From Anaeramoeba flamelloides (Eukaryota > Metamonada > Anaeramoebidae), in the NCBI GenBank assembly GCA_027625915.1, contig JANTQA010000020.1:1736001-1800000 (forward strand): a DNA stretch of 64,000 bases. The letters are read 5' to 3'. The notes beneath the pieces were generated by a model that searched no databases, was not told the DNA's origin, and worked only from the letters and a program-made list of their open reading frames with translations. Below are positions 10,338-21,330 of the stretch, piece after piece (the first letter of the stretch is position 1; every line of letters begins with the position of its first letter). Made by a program: the position numbers and the translations under genes.

Positions 10338-13300
10338 ATGTTGAATTTTTTTATTCAAAAACCTAAAATCAGCACAAACTTGCTTTGTCATTTTGGCTCT
10401 CAAATTAAACGTAAATTTAAATTCGGAATGGTTCAAATGAACGTAACAAAAGATAAAATGACAAATCTTATACAAGCTGAACAAATGATCAAAAGATTAT
10501 CTGATCAAGGTGCAGATATGGTTTCGCTCCCTGAGTCATTTAATTGTCCATACACTGGCCGTTCTTTCCAAGCAAATTCAGAAATGATCCCTGACGGGAT
10601 AACAACAAAAACATTATCTAGGATAGCAAAAGAAAACGAAGTATATCTTATTGGTGGCAGTTATCCTGAAAAGGTTATTGGCCAAAAAAAAGTCTACAAC
10701 ACATGTGTGTCTTTTAATCGGAAAGGAGAAGTAATTGGAAAATATCGTAAAATGCATTTGTTTGATGTTGACATACCAGGTTTGTATTTTTTTTTATTTT
10801 TCGATCTGTTTTTTTTTCTTTGCAACCTTTATTAGTAAATGTTATTAAATTCAGCTTGTTTTTTGCTTTTTGAAATTAATAATAATATATGTAAACACAC
10901 GTCAAGTTGGTTGTAATAATAATAAAGTTTCTCAGCGGGTAATCCTTTGAGTTTCACGAGAAATATATTTTTGTTAATGATTTGGAATCAATAATATCCA
11001 AACTCTGAAAAGTAATTCTTGATTATAAAATTTCAAAACTCACAAGCCACAAAATCATTATGAAACACAATTTCTTGTTGAGTCTGAACGAATAAGAAAT
11101 GAAAGTAAAGCTACTGTTAATTGCAAATAAAAAAGATCAAAATAATCATTCAGCTTTCTAAAAAAATCACTCGGCTCACGAATTACTGTTCATTGCAAAA
11201 TAAATGCACCAAATTTTTCATTCAGCTTTCCAAAAAAATTAAAACTCATTAATTCAATAAATCTAGAAATTCTCCAATTCTAAAAAAGGGAAATGAATAT
11301 TTTAGGCTTAAATTATGAATTTAAAAATTTGAAATTTAATTTACTTTTCAAATATAATTTTTGGAAAGCTGAATGAAAATATTGTTCAATTTATTTCTCA
11401 ACAAATAGTAATATAAATCATCAAAGTTCCCAATTCTAAAAAGGGAAATGAATAATTTAAGCTTATTTTCAGAATTAAAAATTTGAAAGGCTAACATGAT
11501 TTATAAAATCTTTTTTTGGAAAGCTGAATGAAAATTTTGTTCCATTTATTTTGCAACAAATAGTATTAAAATATTGAAATTTTCCCTGATGATTTTTGAA
11601 ATCTTTTTTTGGAAAGCTGAATGAAAATTTTGTTCCCTCGATTTGACAACAAAGAGTATAAGTGGAAAATAATTCTGGAGCTATAATTTTTAGAAAAAAA
11701 AATGTAGAGAGAAATCTTTTGACAATTCTTTTACTTGGTGATGGAAAAAAAGTAAAACAGGCATTTCAAAAGTAAACATGAAGAAAAACACAAAAACCAA
11801 AAATATGAAAAGTTATATTGATTAATAAAAGAAAAAATAGTGTCAAGTTAGAGAAATATTGAATTTGGCGAAAATTAGCAAAGGCGAAATTTGGCAAATT
11901 TATAACATATCCGTCAAGTTATTTTAAAAAATTTTCGCCAAAAAGCTTTCAAAAGTACTGTTATTTTCCAATTAATATATGATATTTTTTATTTCAATTT
12001 CCAAAATGAATATTAATTATTACTGCTACAATCAAATTACCAGAGTAAAAATTTTGTCTTAGGGTTTAAGAAGGAGGTTTAATTTATTGACTAAAAATAT
12101 CATTTCTAAAAGAGGTTGTAAAGATCTTTGGATTTTCTTCAACTTTATATCCAGAAAAATATTTTGGGATGTGAACTAAAAATTTTCATTTTTTAATTGG
12201 ATTATAATAGTATCTTTAATAAGATATTTCCAAAAAAGCATGTCGAATTTATTTTGAGGTATCTTTATTAAACTCAATTGTCATAAAACTATTTAAATAT
12301 ACAAAATCATTAACAACCATTTATTGATTCTTGATAATAATTCAATTTGTTTGTTGGTATCACAAGAGTAAATATGAATGTTGTAAAAAATATAGTTTTT
12401 ACACTTTTAGAGATAAACAAAGGCTCCCATGCAATGTACCCAAAATTTAGTTATAGTAAATATAATATCCAATTATATTAATAGACTAATAATAATTTTA
12501 ATCAAAAAATCGTTTTGTAAATACCAATCTTTCAAATCTAAAAAAAAATCTTTGTTCAAACAAAAATATTGGCATTTACCAAACGATTTTATATTGAAAA
12601 TACCTTTGAGCTCAAGAATCACAACGGGAGTTTCTTTTAATATTACCAAATTGTGGGTAATTACATGGAACTCTTTATTTATCCCAAAAATTGGAAAAAA
12701 CTCTATTTTTTACAACAACCCGTATTTACGCTTGTGTACGCTATTACATCAATAAAATTAAATAAATTTTCTGATCTTGATTTTATATGATATTTTTTAG
12801 GGGTGAAAATTTGGTGTCTTTATTATTTTCTATTTGATAGAAAAAATCGTTTTCATTACTTCTTTAATCTCAACAAAATTTTAAAATAGTACTGGAAAAC
12901 ATATAAATATATTTGGCTGTTTAAAAAAATCATTTGTGCACTTATCATAAACTATTTTTCAGTCAAATGGATCCAGTTGTAATGGGTAAAATACATGTTT
13001 TTAAAGGATTTGAATAGATATTAGAAGAAAAATTTTATTTTGGAAATTTTCAAAATTGAAATCATTTTTTCACATTTTGGCACATTTTTGTTTTTTTTTT
13101 TTGATTTTGTTTTAAAACGTCATTCAGTTGCAAAAATTTTTTTTATTGGCAAGATCAATAGTCACTTGATAAAAATGTGTTATTCTAAGGTTATTGGAAC
13201 CATGGGAATCATTATTGAGAAATCATATTGATTTCTATTGCAATTCTATTCGATCTTTGATCTTGATATTTGTTTAATAAATGTGAAAAATTTTCACTTC

Positions 13301-16300
13301 ATTTTCATTTCCTTTTTCAGATAGAGACCACAAAGTCCAACACACTTCGTTTGGGGAATTGGTTTGTAAAAGAAAAGTATGGAAAATGAAGTTAAAAATG
13401 TTTCCTATTTATTATTCAAATACAAGTAGAAGTTCAAAACGAACATTGTTGCTTTTCTCAATAGGGCCCCTAAGAATTTGAGTTTTTCAATTTTTAAGAA
13501 AATTTATTGATTAATTGGTTTTCTTTCAGACATACACCAACAATTCTTTGATGTGTATTATTCTGTTTATTTCTTATTTAATCTTCAAAGATCAATTATA
13601 TAAAATAATTGATATTTGAAAAAGAATGTTGGGCCTCTTTGACTGAAACAGAGTTTATTTCCATTTTTTTATTGGGATTTGCCGTTCATTGTTTTCCCCA
13701 AAAAAAGTGTTATTTTTTTTTTCATTTTTTAAAAATATTTCAATGAACATATTTTTGAAATAAATACCTTAGTCATTGATTCAATCAGTATTAATATTTG
13801 ACTTAATTTAGTATTTCCAGTTAATGGATATATCCACTTACAAAGATTATTTTGTTTGAAATGTAAAAAAAAAATTCCCCACTTTTTCGGAAATACCTTA
13901 CAATTGAAAAACACCAATACCTTTTTTAAAGATTTTTTTAAAAAAAATTATTTGATCACACTTTTTATGAATGACTTTAATGTTAAAATAAAATCTGGAT
14001 CACTAAAAACAACTTATTGAATCTTGATAATAAAATTAGTAGTAAAATGCTTTTGTTGATTCGATTGATAACAAAATGATAAATTATTTCAAGAGTCGTT
14101 AATTTTTTTCTTCTTTTAATAGAAATACTGGTATAGTACCGAAAAAGATACCAGACATGAACATAATACCCATACACGATTTTTAATTGTTAATATTAGG
14201 GAAATTGTTTGGAAATTGATTGGAAATTGCTGAATAATTTCTTTTATTTAAAATAAAATACTTTATTTTAAGAATCAAACTTTGAAGATTATAACTCCGT
14301 CACTTATTAAAACGATTATTAATTAAATTAATCATGTTCAAAACAATATTCAATCAATCAAAAAAAAAGAATTAAAAAATACCATTTTCCAAACTCTAGT
14401 AAACCGATATAAAACTCCATTTTTTTTTCAAATCAAGTAGATCTACTTTAGTTTATCAAACAATTAAATGATTATTCTAGACATACCTCACTTTAATGAA
14501 CTTTAGATAGGTTTATGACTTGATTTCATAAAAAATTTGTTTAGTTATAAAAAGGATTTGATTTTAAATAAAAGAAATTATTCAGAAATTACACAACAAT
14601 TTCCAAACAATTCCCTAATAATAACAATTAAAAATGGTGTCTAGGTTTTTTTTCATGTCCTGTAATTTTTTTGTTACTCTATATTTAAATTTCAACCAAT
14701 TCAAATCATTTTTTATCCATTTTGAAAACAATAAAAAATTTTAGAAAACCAAATAATTGCAACTTTTTTCAACTGTGGAGTCACTTATTGTTGATTCGTT
14801 TCGTACTCAAAGGAGTGTCTTGACACTAAAAAGGATATTACGGTATTTACCTTCTTTTGATTGACAAAATTAAAAGAAAAAAGAAAAAAAAATTTAATTG
14901 ATCTCATTGTCAAAAAATTCAAAAACAAAAAAAATAAAAAGAATTCCCAATTACAAAAATCTTGACTAACAAAAAAAAAAAATAAATTAGATACTAAATT
15001 TACAAAAAACAGAAATTCAAATAAAAAAAAAAAAAAAATAAATTTTCGAGGATCTTATTGGCAAAAGATTCAATTAACAAAAAAAAAAAATTTCCATTGG
15101 ATCTCTATTGACAAAAAATCCAAATTTGAAAAAAAAGTTGAAAATATTTCAATGATTCAAATTTGAAAAAAAAAGTTAAAAAAGAGTTCTCAATTTCCAA
15201 AAATCCAAATTAACAAAAAAAAAATACTTGTTTCTTATTTTAAATTTCCAAATATTTAAATTTCTTCAATTTCACGGAAATTGTTTTATTTCAGTCCACA
15301 ATCAATTTAATTCAATTTAATCTAATTTGTGTTTTTTTGTAATCCTCTAAATTTGACAGAGTAAGGATTTTGTTAGATTCTAGAGATCAAAATAACTCAT
15401 TTGAAGAAAAAAAAATCACCGAGATCTCAAAAAGTGCCAAAGAGTGACAATTCGAAACTAAAAGTTGTTTTTAAAATTATGGTTTTCTAACCATTCTAAT
15501 TGGAAATTGTTTTTCCCTCTTTTGCAGTTTTTTCTAAAAATTTCCTAGCTTTTCTCATTGTTATTTTTGGGTATTTATCCCACGTCACTTGTTGATTAGT
15601 TTTTAATTGGTATTAGGTACTCATTAAAATTACAAAATTTATTTTTTTTGGATTTCAAAAAATTATTTTTCACCGTAATGACTTGAACCATAACAAATTT
15701 TTTGAAACAATTAAATTAATTATTTATTTTTTCAATATTTTCTTTTACAAGAGAAAATTTTTTAATTTTTAATTAAAAAAATTTTTATTTTATTTTTTTA
15801 TTGAAAAAGTGTAAATTACACTCTAAATATCCTTAGACTTTAATTCCCTTTCAGAAATTTAAGCGTGGAATCATAAATTTCACGATTATTAATTAATGAA
15901 AATAATTCCAAACTATCTCAGTTTAAAATTATTTCATTAAGATTTATTTCTTTTAATTTATCGTGAAAAATTAATCTATTTTTTTCATAGGAAGGAAATA
16001 TGGATAAAAAATCAATATTTTCTATTATTTTACTTTATGTTCACGTTTTAAAAATAGAGGAAAAAATTGATTTGAGTTTTTATTCTATTACATAATAATA
16101 TCTATTTCGGCAATTAGTAAATATCCTGAATTTTAAGATTGTTGAACTTGATGGATAACTTCCATATTTTTGGATTTTAAATTAATAATTTTTGATATTT
16201 TATTATTGTGAAATATTTTTTGGGGGTGTCTTAAAGTGCCGTAGAGTTCCTAGAGTGTTTCCAGAATTCAAAAGAATAGAGTAAAATCAAAGATTTTATT

Positions 16301-17823
16301 CTATTCTTTTAAATTTTGGAAAACCTAACGAAAAGTGTATAGGCTTTTTTTAATTTTTTCATTTCAAAAAGAAAAAAAAAGATATAACAGTTTTCCAAAA
16401 TTCATAAGAATAGAGTAAATTTTTTTGATTTTACTCTATTCTTTTAATTTTTGTAAAACCTTACGAAAGGTGTCTAGGATTTTTTTTAATTCAAGAAATA
16501 AAAAGAAAATTTCTTAAATTTTCCTTTTATTTCTTAAATTTAAAAAAACGTTGTTAGGTTATACATAATTTATTAGAATTAAAAGAATATTGAAGAAATG
16601 TTCTTTGTTTATTCTGAAATTAAAAAAAAACCTAACCCCCTTTCCAGCTCTTGGAAATCAATAATTTATTCTGTGTGTACTTCTATATTTATTTATTTTT
16701 TTTTCAATTCAATTAAATATTTTGAATTCCAGTTAATTTTATTATTTGTTCGTTGTTTGTATTTATTAATTTTTCCAAATAAGGAAGAGATAAATTTTTT
16801 AATTTTTTTTTGAATTTGAATAAAATATTTTTTTTTTTGACAATAAATACATAAGCACAATAAATTTAAATTTTAATTCCCCAATTTTTTTGATAAGTTT
16901 GTATTTTAATTGATTAATGGTGATACTTTTCTGGAATGTACGCAATGGTCAGATAACTTGACAGAATATTTGATGTTTTAAATTGCAACAACTTCCCTTA
17001 AATAAACCATTTGAAGATATTTGGTGTTTTTTTTGGTTTTGAAAAAAATTATTTTCTATTTTCCAATTTCTGTTTTAACCCTAACTACTTCATTTCTTTT
17101 TTAAATACAATCGAATGATATGAAATATATTAAATATACCTGTCAAGTTATCTGACCATTGGGTGTATACCAGAAAAGTATCACCATTAATCAAAAAAAT
17201 ATAATTTTAACAACAATATTTGGGAACCAATATATAACTTTTATTACTCATATATTGTTGATTTTTTTTTTTTGGACAAAAAAATTATAATTGATTAAAT
17301 TATTATAAAACTATTTTTATTAATATCGATCAACCTAATCTTAGGAAAATATACATTTAAAGAATCTGATCGAATCTTGGGAGGAAATGAATTATGTGTT
17401 ATAGATACAGAATTTTGTAAAATCGGCATTGCAATTTGTTATGATGTAAGATTTGCAGAATTAGGCCAGATTTATGCTGAACGTGGATGTGAAATGATCG
17501 TTTACCCTGGAACATTTACAATTTTCACTGGGCCTTCTCATTGGGATTTGGTACTTAAAGGAAGAGCAATGGAAACCGAATGCTATGTTGCCGGGATATC
17601 GTCTGCCCGAAATGAAAAATCAAAATTTGTTTGCTATGCACATTCTTCAGTGGTTAGCCCTTGGGGCGAGATTGTAAAACAAATGGACGAAAAATCAGGC
17701 ACGTCCATTTGCGAAATTGATCTCAATTATGTTCAAGAAGTTAGAAGCAAGCTACCTGTACTCAAACACAGACGAGATGACGTTTACAAAATAATGAAAC
17801 TCAATAATAACGTTAAAAATTAA
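10338..17823 (+). CDS. NIT2: Omega-amidase NIT2-like carbon-nitrogen hydrolase, 2 exons
   Basis: The enzyme hydrolyses alpha-ketoglutaramate and alpha-ketosuccinamate, closing the glutamine transaminase cycle. Exons are 10338-10779 and 17345-17823 with donor GTTTGT and acceptor TTAG, giving 306 residues. The nitrilase-fold triad is visible: Glu66 (SLPESFNCPY), Lys138 (KYRKMHLFD) and Cys179 (ICYDVRF). The splice junction rebuilds DIPGKYTFKES, the expected NIT2 block. The catalytic domain starts near residue 27 (KFKFGMVQMNV). Ahead of it is an extra segment with Lys/Arg and no acidic residue that could be an organelle-targeting peptide; this is inferred only. Human NIT2 is 276 residues. Both exons look intact. 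Confidence 0.93.
11112..11658. mobile_element. Nested small TIR elements (about 235 bp family)
   Basis: Two left ends (from 11,112 and 11,184, starting TACTGTT) and three right ends (finishing near 11,410, 11,575 and 11,658 with the block GGAAAGCTGAATGAAAAT) lie in one cluster. This indicates insertion of copies into or beside each other. A single clean copy of the same family is at 52,244-52,478. There is no coding capacity. Confidence 0.65.
12950..13645 (+). repeat. Dispersed repeat R3, intronic copy
   Basis: About 700 bp matches the reverse complement of about 19,550-20,230 block by block, including TTCGTTTGGG, TTTCCTATTTATTATTCAA and ATAATTGATATTTGAAAAA. The two copies form a 700 bp inverted pair about 6 kb apart, one inside the NIT2 intron and one downstream of the gene. 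I cannot read a transposase from it. Confidence 0.6.
14120..14690. mobile_element. TIR element family M1, copy B
   Basis: This is the clearest full copy. The inner TIR near 14,176-14,212 (TTAATTGTTAATATTAGGGA) pairs with about 14,610-14,638. The outer TIR near 14,130-14,165 pairs with about 14,640-14,690. The internal region contains AAGTAGATCTACTT and a TTTAATGAACTTTAGAT block shared with the other copies. Non-autonomous. Confidence 0.65.
14790..15560 (-). repeat. Dispersed repeat R4, inverted copy
   Basis: In reverse orientation this matches about 9,390-10,070 and 53,480-54,040. A shared block is ACCGAGATCTCAAAAAGTG, which is the complement of the CTTTTTGAGATCTCAGTG block near 53,600. It contains several A-rich expansions and no readable protein. 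Confidence 0.55.
15800..15960 (+). repeat. Dispersed repeat R7, copy 1
   Basis: The block TACACTCTAAATATCCTTA and the sequence after it recur at about 35,470-35,620. No coding potential is visible. The block overlaps a small palindrome, GTGTAAATTACAC. Confidence 0.45.
16215..16640. repeat. Palindrome-rich repeat family R5, copy 2
   Basis: A near-perfect palindrome of about 58 bp sits at about 16,261-16,320, with arms containing AAAAGAATAGAGTAAAATC. It is followed by a second similar hairpin and a third built from AAGAAATAAAAAGAAAATTT. The unit order resembles about 38,230-38,350 and 55,505-55,690. Confidence 0.6.
16910..17194. mobile_element. Small TIR element, 285 bp, 55 bp TIRs
   Basis: The left end TTGATTAATGGTGATACTTT is matched in reverse complement at the right end, which finishes CCATTAATCAA. 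The TIRs extend inward about 55 bp through GGTCAGATAACTTGACAG with few mismatches. The element lies 150 bp before NIT2 exon 2. The good TIR match suggests a fairly recent insertion. Confidence 0.75.
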
Positions 17824-18239
17824 ATATTTGGTTTTGAAATCCAAATTTTTGTGTATTAAATAAAGAGATAATTTACATACAATAACTCAAGTTAATTGAT
17901 AAGCTTTTTAGCCTTTAATCGACTATTTTTGCAAAGTCATCTTTAATCAGTATTTCCAATTTGCTGCTCGTGATTCGTAATCGTGCATAAACTTTTCAAA
18001 TTAACAAGATGTTATTGTATTCTTTCTTTTAGTGGACTCGAATTGGGTATTTGCTCAATAAATTATGTTTATAAATTGGTTTTTGATCTATATCCAAATT
18101 TTTTCAAAAAATTTTCCTTTTGCAGGAAATTTCAAAATTTCATCCCTAGCCAAACAAAAACAAATATTAAATAAATTCCATTTAGTTTTTGATTTTTGAT
18201 TCACCATTGAAAAGAATTATTTTTCAGAAATATAATCTC
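17824..18239 (+). other. NIT2 3' flank
   Basis: Short AT-rich downstream sequence contains an AATAAA-like signal about 35 bp after the stop (TTAAATAAAG). Nothing else can be supported. Confidence 0.4.
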
Positions 18240-19510
18240 TTTAAGGAAGTAAGTACATTTTACCATTTTTAAAAATTTTAATTGTGTAAAAATTACTGAA
18301 AAATATTTTTTTGAGTGCCACAAGATATTGAAACTTTGAAACCAAAGCACCATTCACTAGTCTATTTGTGAAAAGAAAGCCAACCCAAAGTAATTCAGAG
18401 TTGAATCTTTCAATTTTTCAATTTTTTGATAATTTTTTTTGATTCAATTTTTGGTTTTTATTAAATTTGGTTTTGGATGTTTAAAATGTGTTTATACGAA
18501 CGATTGAAATTAATCAAAGAGTAAACCAACAAAATATACCTGAGAAGGTGTGCATTTGAAACAAATCTTTTCTTTTAGAAGACCAAACACAAAAGATCAC
18601 CTTTACAAATAAATTTGTTGAAATCAAAAATGAAAAAAAAAAAATCGATTCAAAGCCTATTTTCGAAGATTTATTTTCTTTGTCTTCTTAATTTTTCTGA
18701 ATCCAAACAAATTTATTACCTTGAATTTCTCACCCCATTACTATTTATTATTGTTTTACAAAACATTTTTTGCAAAATTTGTTTTCATAATGCTTTTTTC
18801 AAATGTTTTTATTAAACAAAACCAAAACAAGGATTCTGTTTCAAAGATTAAAATAAAGGGGGCTGAATTCTCAGAATCAAAAAACAGTTACAAAAGAATC
18901 AACCCAAAGAAAAAGTAAAATATAAGAAAAAATTTCAACCAGATTCAGTAATATTTTATAATTATTTATTTTGGTATAAATGAAAACTCAAAAACAAACG
19001 AATAGATCCAATACATGTTTATTTCTGAAGAGGAATTTAATAAATATCCTATTTTCTGAACTCAATCAAGAATTAGATGAATTAAAGGAAAATAGGATTT
19101 TTAAAATTCATTCTAGAAATTCTTAAGAAATAAAAAGTAATTTGTTTCTGAAAATTTTCCAAACATAAGTATTTCCATGAAGAATTAAAAACAAAATCAA
19201 ATTAAGAAAAAGTAATTGTATCAAATGTTACAGATAAGATCAAGAAATAAATGATTTGTATTTATTTTTTTTTGAACAATCTTTTCATTTATTGGATTGT
19301 TATTTTTTGTGTTAGGTATGAAAATATCTTATACTATGGATATATTCCACTTCCGCATTTCTTAAAATACCGAATGTATTTGGTAAAAGAAATGATTCGA
19401 AAAATTCATTTTCACAGAAATGATGGTACTCAAAATTTGAAAAATATACTTACCCCCCTTAAGTGTAAAGTTCAACCCGTAAAAATTTTAAAATTCTATT
19501 ATTTTTAATA
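18240..19510 (+). repeat. Dispersed repeat R2, copy 1 (about 1.3 kb)
   Basis: Nearly the whole segment aligns in the same orientation with about 29,815-31,070 in the TRIM-like intron. Shared blocks include GATATTGAAACTTTGAAACC, AAGCCTATTTTCGAAGATTT, AATCCAAACAAATTTATTAC and AATTGTATCAAATGTTA. Neither copy keeps a long frame common to both, so I cannot assign a protein or transposon class. Confidence 0.65.
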
Positions 19511-19549
19511 ATTGGTTATAAAATCCTGATAAAAACTTAGTTTAAGTTA

Positions 19550-20230
19550 AAGATGCCCAACATTTTTTTTTTCAAATATCAATTATTTGATATAGTTGAC
19601 CTATGAGGGACAAATAAGAAATCAGTTGAATAATACTCACCAATGAATTGTTGATATCCATCTGAAAGAAAACTAATTAATCAATAGATTTTTTTAAAAA
19701 TTGAAAAACTCAGATTCTTAATGAATCTACATTGAGAAAAACAAGGTACATTTTGGTCTATACTTGTACTTGAATAATAAATAGGAAACAATTTTTACAT
19801 TATTTTTTCATACTTTTATTTTAGAAATCAAGTTCCCAAACGAAGTAGGTTGGTATTTGCAGGTCTCTATTTGAAAAAGGAAAAGAAAATGAAGTGAAAA
19901 TTATTCAAATTTATTATTCAAATATTGGTATCAAAGATTGAATAAAATTCTCAATCGAAATCAATATATTTCTCAACATTCATTTCCACAGTTTCAATAA
20001 CATTAGAAGAACACATTTTTACCAAGTGGTTATTGATCTTGCAATAAAATAATTATTCTACTGAATTAGGTGTAAAAAAAAAAACAACAAAAATCTGAAA
20101 AAATTTGAAAAAATGTTTTTTCAATATTGAAAAGGACCAAAATAATTTTTTTCTTCTAATATCATACTAACCCTTTAAAAATATGTATTTCACCCATTAT
20201 AACTGGGCTCTTTTGACTCGAAAATATTTG
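19550..20230 (-). repeat. Dispersed repeat R3, inverted copy
   Basis: This is the reverse-complement partner of about 12,950-13,645; the two are similar along almost their full length. It adjoins the end of repeat R2. Confidence 0.6.
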
Positions 20231-20542
20231 AAGTAAAATATACACTTCAAAATAGAGTTGGTATTTGTGTTAGATATAATTATAAAGTTTTTTATTTTTA
20301 TTTTTATTTTTTGGTAATAATAAGTTTTTAAATGCTTTTTTTTTTTTAAATTGATGTTATTTTTGTTTTTATAAGGTTAAAGTAATTTTAATTTTTGACT
20401 CTATTTTTTTGGTACTGCTGTTTTAAAAATCATGAATAAGGAAGAGACATTTGGTAAAAATACAAATTAAGGACTATGTTTTTAGGTTAAAATAGTGAAA
20501 TTGTTGATAAAAACACTCTAGTAAGAGTTTCATAATCCCAGT

Positions 20543-20743
20543 TACAGTCAGTTTCAAATTTAAGGCACAAACATTCAACGAAATTTAAGGTACAAAAAAA
20601 TCTCAATTAAGGTACAAAATTTAGAATTATTTTTTTTACAATTTATTTTTACTAGACTCTGAATTTTGTGTCTTAATTTGCGATTTTTTTTGTGCTTTAA
20701 ATTTTTGTTGAAAGTTTGTGCCTTAAAAATGGAACTGACTGTA
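20543..20743. mobile_element. Tc1/mariner-like MITE, 201 bp, almost fully palindromic
   Basis: The element starts TACAGTCAGTT and ends AACTGACTGTA, with TIRs of about 82 bp. TACAGT-type ends and the flanking TA are typical of the Tc1/mariner superfamily. A short motif TTAAGGYACAAA is repeated three times in the left arm. Flanking sequence (about 20,475-20,540 and 20,745-20,820) is itself weakly inverted, so the element may be nested in an older palindrome. Confidence 0.7.
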
Positions 20744-20829
20744 TATTTTTACGGTATGAGAATTTCTTTTTGAAAAAATAAGAAATTTCCACAATTTTAA
20801 CCTTTCTTACAATTTTTGCTTTCTTAGAA

Positions 20830-21330
20830 CAACCAAAAATTAATTTTAGAATTTCATAATTTCTCTTTCAAATCGATAAACAATAAACAATTTCTCAAGC
20901 TGTTCTAAATATTTTTATCAAGTTACTTTTACAAGTTTGAAATGTTTTGTAATTTGAACTTGTACTTGAAAATCCCTTAAAGTTATTTTTTTTGTAAATT
21001 TTTTCAATCAAAAATATATTTGAAAAATTTTGTTTTTTGTTGGTGTTGATTTTAACTTTGAAATTAGTAATTTTTCTTGTCTAATTTATTGATACCGAAA
21101 ATTCTGAGAGAAATATAAAAAAATTCTAATGACTAAACACTCCAAATAATAAGAATGGAGTTCTTATAGTGAAAATTTACTTCTATTTTGAGAAAAAGTT
21201 AAAAAAATAAATACTAGTTTTTGAATAATATATATATATATATGACAAAAAGTTTCACGTCATTTTCTTACTGCTATTTTTCATTTTCAATAAATTTCAA
21301 AGAAAAATAGACTAAAATTTGGGATCTTTA
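20830..21330. other. Unassigned AT-rich stretch
   Basis: No gene, no clear repeat partner in this window; a short TA run is at about 21,230-21,243. Confidence 0.4.

Larger units (their letters stand above)
10780..17344 (+). other. 6.6 kb intron of NIT2, a repeat cluster
   Basis: The intron runs from donor GTTTGT to acceptor TTAG. In order it holds nested small TIR elements (11,112-11,658), unassigned sequence, repeat R3 (12,950-13,645), element M1 (about 14,120-14,690), repeat R4 inverted (about 14,790-15,560), repeat R7 (about 15,800-15,960), palindrome chain R5 (about 16,215-16,640) and a TIR element (16,910-17,194). I see no internal host gene. Confidence 0.8.

Noticed and set aside
12429-12755. 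108-codon open frame in the NIT2 intron (also partly open on the minus strand)
   Set aside because: The peptide matches nothing I recognise, there is no conserved motif, and the region is a transposon-rich intron.
16921-17194. Possible regulatory site ahead of NIT2 exon 2
   Set aside because: The striking inverted sequence is fully explained as the terminal repeats of a small transposable element.
18615-18918. Short overlapping frames in repeat R2
   Set aside because: The frames are not preserved in the second R2 copy at 29.8-31.1 kb.
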